64,000 nucleotides of DNA from contig UBNE01000013.1 of the NCBI GenBank assembly GCA_900466745.1, positions 62,001 to 126,000 of the forward strand, written 5' to 3'. How positions within the stretch are numbered: the stretch's first letter is position 1; each line of letters opens with the position of its first letter. Below the pieces are notes generated by a model that was given only the letters and a program-made list of their open reading frames with translations, had not been told where the DNA came from and did no database searches. The position numbers and the translations under genes are program-made. This DNA is from Hyphomicrobiales bacterium. GTDB taxonomy: Bacteria; Pseudomonadota; Alphaproteobacteria; Rhizobiales; Beijerinckiaceae. Shown here in pieces: positions 55,905 to 64,000 of the stretch.

Positions 55905-57344
55905 ATGGCTGACTACGACATCATCGTCATCGGCTCCGGCCCCGGTGGCTACATCGCCGCGATCCGGGCCGCGCAGCTCGGCTTCCGCACCGCCATCGTC
56001 GAGCGCGAGCACCTCGCCGGCATCTGTTCGAACTGGGGCTGCATCCCGACGAAAGCCCTTCTTCGGTCCGCCGAGATCCTGCATTACGGCGAGCACGCCA
56101 AGGATTACGGGCTGACGCTGGAAGGCTCGTTCAAGGCCGATCTGGAAGCGGTCGTGAAGCGCTCGCGCGGCATCGCGGTCAGGATGAACAACGGCGTCCA
56201 GTTCCTGATGAAGAAGAACAAGGTCGACGTGATCTGGGGCGAGGCCAAGTTGACCAAGCCCGGCACGATCGCGGTCGCGCCGACCAGGAAGCCGGCGATG
56301 CAGCCGCAGGGGCCGGTGCCGAAGGGCGCCAAGGGCGAGGGCAGCTATACCGCCGACCACATCATCGTCGCGACCGGCGCAAGGCCGCGCGCGCTGCCCG
56401 GCATCGAGCCGGACGGCAAGCTGATCTGGACCTATTTCGAGTCGCTCGTTCCGGCCAAGCTGCCGAAATCGCTGCTCGTCATGGGCTCCGGCGCCATCGG
56501 CATCGAGTTCGCCTCGTTCTACCGGACCTTGGGGGTCGAGGTGACGGTGGTCGAATTGCTGCCGCAGATCCTGCCCGTCGAGGATGCCGAGATCGCCGCC
56601 TTCGCGCGCAAGGCCTTCGAGAAGCAGGGCATCAAGATCATCACCGGCGCCAAGGTGACCAAGGTCGAGAAGGGCGCCGATTCCGTCACCGCCCATATCG
56701 AGGACGAGAAGGGCGGCAAGCAGACGATCCAGGCCGAGCGGCTGATCTCGGCCGTCGGCGTCGTCGGCAATGTCGAGAATATCGGGCTCGAAGCGCTCGG
56801 CGTGAAGACCGATCGCGGCTGCATCGTCATCGACGAATTCTGCCGCACCAACGTCAAGGGCGTCTACGCCATCGGCGACGTCGCCGGCCCGCCGATGCTG
56901 GCGCACAAGGCCGAGCACGAGGCGGTGATCTGCGTCGAGGCGATCAAGGGGCTGCATCCGCATCCGATGGACAAGCAGATGATCCCGGGCTGCACCTATT
57001 GCCACCCGCAGATCGCCAGCGTCGGCCTGACCGAGGCGAAGGCCAAGGCCGCCGGCCACGAGATCAAGGTCGGCCGCTTCAACTTCGTCGCCAACGGCAA
57101 GGCCGTGGCGCTGGGCGAGGATTCGGGCCTGGCCAAGACGATCTTCGACGCCAAGACCGGCAAGCTGCTCGGCGCCCATCTGGTCGGCCCGGAAGTGACC
57201 GAGCTGATCCAGGGCTTCGTCGTCGCGATGAACCTCGAGACGACCGAGGAAGAGCTGATGCACACCATCTTCCCGCATCCGACCCTGTCGGAGGTGATGA
57301 AGGAGAGCGTGCTCGACGCCTATGGCAAGGTGCTGAACGCCTGA
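55905..57344 (+). CDS. lpd: dihydrolipoyl dehydrogenase (E3)
   Basis: A 479-residue flavoprotein. The FAD motif is VIGSGPGGYIAAI, the redox disulfide is CSNWGC (C41, C46), the NAD motif is VMGSGAIGIEFASF, and the C-terminal HPTLSE carries the catalytic His-Glu. The N-terminal AGICSNWGCIPTK differs slightly from the usual GGTCLNVGC form. It is the last gene of the pdh operon. Confidence 0.96.
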   Translation: MADYDIIVIGSGPGGYIAAIRAAQLGFRTAIVEREHLAGICSNWGCIPTKALLRSAEILHYGEHAKDYGLTLEGSFKADLEAVVKRSRGIAVRMNNGVQFLMKKNKVDVIWGEAKLTKPGTIAVAPTRKPAMQPQGPVPKGAKGEGSYTADHIIVATGARPRALPGIEPDGKLIWTYFESLVPAKLPKSLLVMGSGAIGIEFASFYRTLGVEVTVVELLPQILPVEDAEIAAFARKAFEKQGIKIITGAKVTKVEKGADSVTAHIEDEKGGKQTIQAERLISAVGVVGNVENIGLEALGVKTDRGCIVIDEFCRTNVKGVYAIGDVAGPPMLAHKAEHEAVICVEAIKGLHPHPMDKQMIPGCTYCHPQIASVGLTEAKAKAAGHEIKVGRFNFVANGKAVALGEDSGLAKTIFDAKTGKLLGAHLVGPEVTELIQGFVVAMNLETTEEELMHTIFPHPTLSEVMKESVLDAYGKVLNA

Positions 57345-57368
57345 CGAAAGGCGCTGGCGACCACTGCC

Positions 57369-57478
57369 GTCATCCCGGCCAAGCCGCGAAGCGGCGCCGA
57401 TCCGGGATCCATGCCTGAGCCTCTATCGGAAAGGCTCAGGCATGGATCCCGGGTCTCCCTGCGGTCGCCCGGGATGAC
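57369..57478. repeat. dispersed palindromic repeat, copy 3 (most intact)
   Basis: Outer ends GTCATCCCGG / CCGGGATGAC. The centre is a perfect 21-bp stem (57402-57422 with 57432-57452, arms around GGGATCCATGCCTGAGCC) and a 9-nt loop. It lies 24 bp after the lpd stop and probably also ends the pdh transcript. Confidence 0.88.
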
Positions 57479-57508
57479 CTGTCCGTTGTTTGCGGGCATA
57501 GTTCGGTC

Positions 57509-57847
57509 ATGCCGCCGCGCACCCGCAAATCGCCCAAGCCCGACCGCGTCGTCCGCGACGAGGAGGTCGAGATCCTGCCGCCGCGCCGGACGCTGCCGCT
57601 CGACTGGAGCGTCATCGTGCCGACGGTCGCCTCGGGAACCGTCATCGGCTTCGCCGCGAGCCTCGTGGTCGGCGGCGGCGGGCTGATCCGCCATGCGGTG
57701 GTCGGCGTCCTCGGCATGCTGGTCGGGCAGGGCATCGTGCGCCTCACCGGCTGGCGGCTGAACACCGGCTACGGCTTCCTCGACGATGCTGGCATGGCGG
57801 TCCTCGGCGCCATCCTGGTCATCCTGCTGGCCCGCTTCATCGCCTGA
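57509..57847 (+). CDS. small membrane protein, GlsB/YeaQ-like
   Basis: A 112-residue protein. A charged N-terminal tail of about 30 residues precedes two or three short Gly-rich helices (VASGTVIGFAASLVVGGGG, VVGVLGMLVGQGIV, MAVLGAILVILLARFI). The pattern resembles the GlsB/YeaQ/YmgE transglycosylase-associated family, but similarity by eye is moderate. No function can be assigned. The gene is short but its codon use fits its neighbours. Confidence 0.7.
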   Translation: MPPRTRKSPKPDRVVRDEEVEILPPRRTLPLDWSVIVPTVASGTVIGFAASLVVGGGGLIRHAVVGVLGMLVGQGIVRLTGWRLNTGYGFLDDAGMAVLGAILVILLARFIA

Positions 57848-57999
57848 GCGCATCGTCACCGGGCGGGCCGCAAGGCCCGGAACCCGGAACCGATGGCCCG
57901 GCTCGATAAGGCATCACCCGATCGTCCTGCTTCCCGACAAAGCGCATCCGTTCCGGGTTTCGGGCTCATGGCTTTGCCATGCCCCGGAATGACGGTGGT

Positions 58000-58015
58000 G
58001 GTTCCGTACGGAACC
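58000..58015. repeat. 16-bp perfect palindrome between the small membrane protein and aat
   Basis: GGTTCCGTACGGAACC lies in the 212-bp gap between convergent genes. The gap also has repeat-like CCCGGAATGACGG. No gene is visible. Confidence 0.5.
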
Positions 58016-58059
58016 GGAATGGCGGTTGACGTGCCGCGTGCGATATTCAGTCCGATGAT

Positions 58060-58737
58060 CTAACCGCGCAGTGCCGCCAGCGCCTCTGCTCCCGTGACGG
58101 CCGTCGCCGCCGGCCAGGCGAACCAGTTGCCCCGATGGCGCAAGGCGTCCTCCAGCCGCAGGCGATAGGCGTCGCGCGGGATCTCGATGGTGCCGAACTG
58201 GGCGAGATGGCCGGTCTGGAATTGGGTGTCGAGCAGGCGATAGCCGCCATGGCGCAGCCGCGCGACGAGATGGACGAGCGCCACCTTCGAGGCGTCGGTC
58301 TCGCGGTGGAACATGCTCTCGCCGAAGAAGGCGGCGCCGAGCGACAGCCCGTAGAGCCCGCCGACGAGCCGGCCGTCGCGCCAGCACTCGACCGTATGGG
58401 CGTATCCGAGCGTGAACAACTCGCCGAAGATCGCGCGGATGCGGCCGTTGATCCAGGTCTCGGGCCGGTCCGGCCGCTGCTCGGCGCAGGCGGCGATCAC
58501 GGCCGCGAAATCGCTGTCGACCCGGACCTCAAAACGGTCGGAGCGCAGGGTGCGGGCGAGCCGCGCGGAGAGATGGAAGCCGTCGAGCGGAATGATGCCG
58601 CGCCATTCCGGCTCGACCCAGAACAGCCCCGGGTCGTCCGCCGTCTCGGCTATCGGGAAGATGCCGGCCGCATAGGCGCGCAGCATGATCTCCGGCGTGA
58701 TGTCGGGCGTGTGCACGGGAACGGACCGGGCTTTCAT
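58060..58737 (-). CDS. aat: leucyl/phenylalanyl-tRNA--protein transferase
   Basis: A 225-residue enzyme. [36 protein letters not shown] and [19 protein letters not shown] are diagnostic of Aat. It adds Leu or Phe to N-terminal Arg or Lys and so marks proteins for ClpAP through ClpS. The start at 58737 ([10 protein letters not shown]) follows family alignment; an ATG ten codons upstream is possible, and neither has a clear ribosome-binding site. Confidence 0.93.
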   Translation of the reverse strand: MKARSVPVHTPDITPEIMLRAYAAGIFPIAETADDPGLFWVEPEWRGIIPLDGFHLSARLARTLRSDRFEVRVDSDFAAVIAACAEQRPDRPETWINGRIRAIFGELFTLGYAHTVECWRDGRLVGGLYGLSLGAAFFGESMFHRETDASKVALVHLVARLRHGGYRLLDTQFQTGHLAQFGTIEIPRDAYRLRLEDALRHRGNWFAWPAATAVTGAEALAALRG

Positions 58738-58859
58738 GAGAGGATGGGAGCCTGCGGCGGCGGGCAAGTCAAACGGGAAGGCCGTCTTTCGCGCAACATC
58801 GCGCCGGGTTGCCCGCCATCGCCTCGGCGCCGTTTCCGGAACGACCGAAGGAAAGCCAC

Positions 58860-58970
58860 GTCATCCCGGGCAGGCGGCCCTGGGCCGCGCCGATCCGGAA
58901 TCCCTGCCGGAGCGTATGCCGCAAAGGTCCGGGCCTGGATCCCGGGCCTCCCTTCGGGCAACCGGGGCGA
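58860..58970. repeat. dispersed palindromic repeat, copy 4
   Basis: It starts GTCATCCCGG and contains GATCCGGAATCCCTGCC with a facing GGCCTGGATCCCGGG. The right end is diverged. It lies in the 296-bp gap between aat and gyrA. Confidence 0.7.
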
Positions 58971-58982
58971 GATGCGGCGGAG

Positions 58983-59017
58983 GGCGGTATCTTCAGGCGA
59001 AGACTGAAGATACCGCC
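58983..59017 (-). terminator. gyrA 3' hairpin
   Basis: GGCGGTATCTTCAG and CTGAAGATACCGCC form a perfect 14-bp stem with a 7-nt loop, 16 bp past the gyrA stop. There is no T-run on the minus strand, so it may act as a stabiliser or a Rho-assisted terminator. Confidence 0.7.
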
Positions 59018-59033
59018 ACAACCGCCTGAGCCC

Positions 59034-61832
<2,799 letters not shown>

Positions 61833-61923
61833 CTGGGAATGTCCCGATTCCTGTTTGTTTTGAGCTCTCTGGCTATCCGATTCCGGTTCTTCGCGCCAGC
61901 AAAAGCAGGCTCTGTCCAAGCAA

Positions 61924-61939
61924 AAAAATCATGATTTTT
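61924..61939. promoter_or_regulatory. 16-bp perfect palindrome upstream of gyrA
   Basis: AAAAATCATGATTTTT lies about 92 bp upstream of the chosen gyrA start, in a locally AT-rich stretch between gyrA and the divergent MarC-family gene. It may be part of the gyrA promoter or an operator. A CCCGCC-TTTCTT-GGCGGG hairpin (61991-62008) follows. Confidence 0.45.
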
Positions 61940-62043
61940 ATCAAGGCGTTACGGGTCGTTTTCGAGCCGTCGCGGACAGCCTGCCATAATCCCGCCTTTC
62001 TTGGCGGGTGACGGCGGGCGAAACTCGTGGTGAAGTCCGGCCG

Positions 62044-62673
62044 ATGTACGCCGAATTCGCCACCGCAGCCCTCGTCACCATGCTGGTGACGCTCGATCCG
62101 CCGGGCCTCGCGCCGATCTTCCTGTCGCTGACGCGCGGCATGTCGGCGGGGGAGCAGCGGCAGGTCGCGATCCGCGCCTCGATCATCGCCTTCTGCATCA
62201 TGGGCTTCTTCGGCGTGGCCGGGGACGTCGTGCTGAAGGCGCTCGGCGTCTCGCTGCCGGCCTTCCGCATCGCCGGCGGGCTCCTGCTGTTCTGGATCGC
62301 CTTCGAGATGGTGTTCGAGCGCCGGACCGAGCGCAAGCAGCAGACGGCCGAGACGGCGATCACGCAGGACCATATCCGCAACGTCGCGGCCTTTCCGCTG
62401 GCGATCCCGCTGATGGCGGGGCCGGGGGCGCTGACCGCGATGATTCTGCTCGCCGGCCGCGCGCAGGGCGACCCGGTGCTGCTGGTCACGCTGGCGGTGA
62501 TCTGCGGGCTGGTGATCCTGTGCTGCCTCGCCGTCTTCCTGGCCGCCTCGTCGATCGCCAAGCTTCTCGGCGTGACCGGCAATGTCGTGCTGACGCGGCT
62601 GCTCGGCGTGATCCTGGCGGCGCTGGCCGTGCAGTTCGTGATCGACGGGGTGAAGGCGACTTTGGCGGGGTAG
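62044..62673 (+). CDS. MarC family (UPF0056) membrane protein
   Basis: A 209-residue, six-helix membrane protein. LVTLDPPGLAPIFLSLTRG and AAFPLAIPLMAGPGALTAMILL are the two repeated MarC signatures. The name comes from the E. coli mar region, but a role in antibiotic resistance was not confirmed and the function is unknown. A GTG at 62008 would add twelve residues. It is divergent from gyrA. Confidence 0.92.
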   Translation: MYAEFATAALVTMLVTLDPPGLAPIFLSLTRGMSAGEQRQVAIRASIIAFCIMGFFGVAGDVVLKALGVSLPAFRIAGGLLLFWIAFEMVFERRTERKQQTAETAITQDHIRNVAAFPLAIPLMAGPGALTAMILLAGRAQGDPVLLVTLAVICGLVILCCLAVFLAASSIAKLLGVTGNVVLTRLLGVILAALAVQFVIDGVKATLAG

Positions 62674-62701
62674 GCGGAGCGCGCCCGGTGCCGGAAAGGG
62701 C

Positions 62702-62730
62702 TTGCTTATTGCATAAGTGAATGCTTATGT
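62702..62730 (+). promoter_or_regulatory. ArsR-operon promoter with embedded operator
   Basis: TTGCTT (62702-62707) and TTATGT (62725-62730) are 17 bp apart. The dyad CATAAG-TGAATG-CTTATG (62712-62729) sits between and over the -10. The -10 ends six bases before the ATG at 62737, implying a leaderless transcript. Confidence 0.6.
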
Positions 62731-62736
62731 TATGGC

Positions 62737-63051
62737 ATGGCCGAGAACGACATCTTCAAGGCGCTGGCCGATCCGACGCGCCGCGCGATCTTCGAGAAGC
62801 TGGCGGCCGGCGGCATGAACGCCAGCGCCCTGCGCGAGGGCATCGCGATCAGCCAGCCGGCGATGTCGCAGCACCTGTCGGTGCTGCGCGGTGCCGGGCT
62901 GGTGCGCGAGGAGCGGCAGGGGCGCTTCGTCCGCTACGAGGTCGATCCGCAAGGCCTCGCCGCGATCGCGCAATGGCTGGCGAAATACCGCGCCTACTGG
63001 CCCCGGCGCATCGAGGCCCTCAAGGGCCTGCTCAAGGAGATGGACCAATGA
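62737..63051 (+). CDS. ArsR family transcriptional regulator
   Basis: A 104-residue winged-helix regulator. FKALADPTRRAIFEKLA and SQPAMSQHLSVLRGAGLV (recognition helix) are the ArsR hallmarks. No metal-binding cysteine motif (CxC) is present, so it is probably of the non-metal group often paired with SRPBCC proteins. It shares an ATGA overlap with the SRPBCC gene. A dyad directly upstream suggests autoregulation. Confidence 0.93.
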   Translation: MAENDIFKALADPTRRAIFEKLAAGGMNASALREGIAISQPAMSQHLSVLRGAGLVREERQGRFVRYEVDPQGLAAIAQWLAKYRAYWPRRIEALKGLLKEMDQ

Positions 63052-63404
63052 GCGCAGACGAGGCCGAAGGGGCGCCCGAGCCTCTGGTCCTGGACTATCG
63101 GCTCGATGCGCCGCCGGAGAAGGTCTGGCGCGCGATCAGCATGCCCGGGCTGCGGGAGGCCTGGCTGCCGGGCGCCGATCTGGCCGATCCCGAGCCGATC
63201 GTTCTCGCGCCGGGGGAAGCCCTGCGCTACCGCATGCGCGAGGACGAGCCGCCCTTCCGCGAAAGCGCCGTCACCTTCCGGATCTCCGCCGACGCGGCCG
63301 GCGGCACCCGCCTCAACGTGATCCACGAGCGCGCGGCGTGTTCTGACGGACGGACGATCATGGCGGCGAACAGCAACGCGCCGCCGCTGCTGCGCGCGGC
63401 CTGA
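63048..63404 (+). CDS. SRPBCC (AHSA1-like) domain protein
   Basis: A 118-residue START-like fold protein. [27 protein letters not shown] is the typical opening of AHSA1/polyketide-cyclase-like proteins, which bind hydrophobic ligands. It is slightly short for the family. Its fourth-base overlap with arsR means the pair is co-translated; the ligand and role are unknown. Confidence 0.85.
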   Translation: MSADEAEGAPEPLVLDYRLDAPPEKVWRAISMPGLREAWLPGADLADPEPIVLAPGEALRYRMREDEPPFRESAVTFRISADAAGGTRLNVIHERAACSDGRTIMAANSNAPPLLRAA

Positions 63405-63447
63405 CACCCTCACTTCCGGTCCCATCCACAGCCTATGGAGTTCGCCG

Positions 63448-64000
63448 ATGCGCGAAACGATGCAACTCGTCCCTATGGTCGTCGAGCAGTCGAGCCGCGG
63501 GGAACGCTCCTTCGACATCTATTCCCGGCTGCTGCGCGAGCGCATCATCTTCATCAACGGCGAGGTCAACGATGCGATGAGCGCGCTGGTCTGCGCCCAG
63601 CTCCTGTTCCTGGAGGCGGAAAACCCGAAGCGGCCGATCCATCTCTACATCAATTCGCCCGGCGGCGTCGTGACCAGCGGCTTCGCCATGTACGACACGA
63701 TGCGCTACATCCGCGCGCCGGTGCATACGCTGTGCATGGGCACGGCCCGCTCGATGGGCTCGTTCCTTTTGATGGCGGGCGAGCCGGGCGAGCGCGCGGC
63801 GCTGCCCAATGCGAGCCTGCATGTGCACCAGCCGCTCGGCGGCTTCCAGGGGCAGGCCTCGGACATCCTGATCCATGCCGAGGAGATGCAGCAGACCAAG
63901 CGCCGGGTCACGCGCCTCTATGCCGAGCATTGCGGGCGCAGCTACGAGGAGGTCGAGCGCACGCTGGACCGCGACCGCTTCATGACGGCGCAGGAGGCCC
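63448..64000 (+). CDS. clpP: ATP-dependent Clp protease proteolytic subunit (5' part, cut by window end)
   Basis: The first 184 residues of a ClpP-family serine protease. The triad is complete: S102 in [13 protein letters not shown]127 in HVHQPLGG and D176 in LDRDRFMT, with the same spacings as in E. coli Clp[13 protein letters not shown] precedes it. TGGAG lies upstream of the ATG. No clpX is visible before the window ends, so whether this is the main or an accessory ClpP cannot be decided. Confidence 0.93.
   Translation, partial: MRETMQLVPMVVEQSSRGERSFDIYSRLLRERIIFINGEVNDAMSALVCAQLLFLEAENPKRPIHLYINSPGGVVTSGFAMYDTMRYIRAPVHTLCMGTARSMGSFLLMAGEPGERAALPNASLHVHQPLGGFQGQASDILIHAEEMQQTKRRVTRLYAEHCGRSYEEVERTLDRDRFMTAQEA

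Overview
The window is a GC-rich (visibly well above 60 percent), densely packed chromosomal segment of an alphaproteobacterium of the order Hyphomicrobiales (Rhizobiales), most likely Bosea or a close relative. That placement is an inference from gene content and order: a double cold-shock-domain protein, dgt-argS-SPOR-nagZ-scpAB-tatABC-serS-surE-pcm followed by yajC-secDF, ftsB next to a pdhA-pdhB-pdhC-lpd operon whose E1 beta carries its own lipoyl domain, a DUF1127 gene, and cyoABCD followed by SURF1. No phage, integrase, transposase, CRISPR array or rRNA was seen; the only RNA gene found is tRNA-Lys(TTT).

Layout. 1-7300: cold-shock protein, HD-GYP phosphodiesterase, erpA (minus), dgt, argS and a SPOR-domain membrane protein. 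7400-8700: a TRAP substrate-binding protein with no permease genes, bounded by an intrinsic terminator and a palindromic repeat. 8700-24000: envelope, chromosome and export block (nagZ, scpA-scpB, tatA-tatB-tatC, serS-surE-pcm, an NlpD-like LysM/LytM lipoprotein, a DUF815 ATPase, yajC-secD-secF), then homologues of two mitochondrial complex I assembly factors. 24000-32500: MFS transporter, trmFO, DUF1127, a zinc/cadmium-type P1B ATPase behind a MerR-type promoter, an enoyl-CoA hydratase homologue and a second MFS transporter. 32600-37700: bo3-type quinol oxidase cyoABCD and SURF1. 37900-44700: an M20 peptidase divergent from a branched-chain-type ABC operon in which permease and ATPase are fused, ending with an atypical aroQ. 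44700-51050: a RutR-like TetR gene divergent from a polar amino-acid-type ABC operon that continues into a canonical aroQ, a Gfo/Idh/MocA oxidoreductase and a shikimate-dehydrogenase-like gene. 51100-57400: tRNA-Lys, ftsB and the pyruvate dehydrogenase operon. 57500-64000: small membrane protein, aat, gyrA, a MarC-family protein, an ArsR-SRPBCC pair and the 5' part of a clpP.

Most of the window is core genome. The least ordinary part is 39400-51050. Two ABC uptake systems are linked to two aroQ paralogues, one of which has replaced two substrate-contact residues (H81F, R112Y). An AroE-like dehydrogenase in the same stretch lacks both shikimate-binding serines. Together these suggest uptake and oxidation of a cyclic hydroxy-acid that may not be quinate or shikimate itself. 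Other points of interest are an RNA hairpin over the pdhA ribosome-binding site, a probably leaderless ArsR-SRPBCC operon with its operator inside the promoter, a 19-bp-spacer MerR-type promoter in front of the metal ATPase, a probably inactive NlpD-like LytM protein, a pair of NDUFAF3/NDUFAF6-like genes beside secDF, and a dispersed palindromic repeat of about 110 bp.
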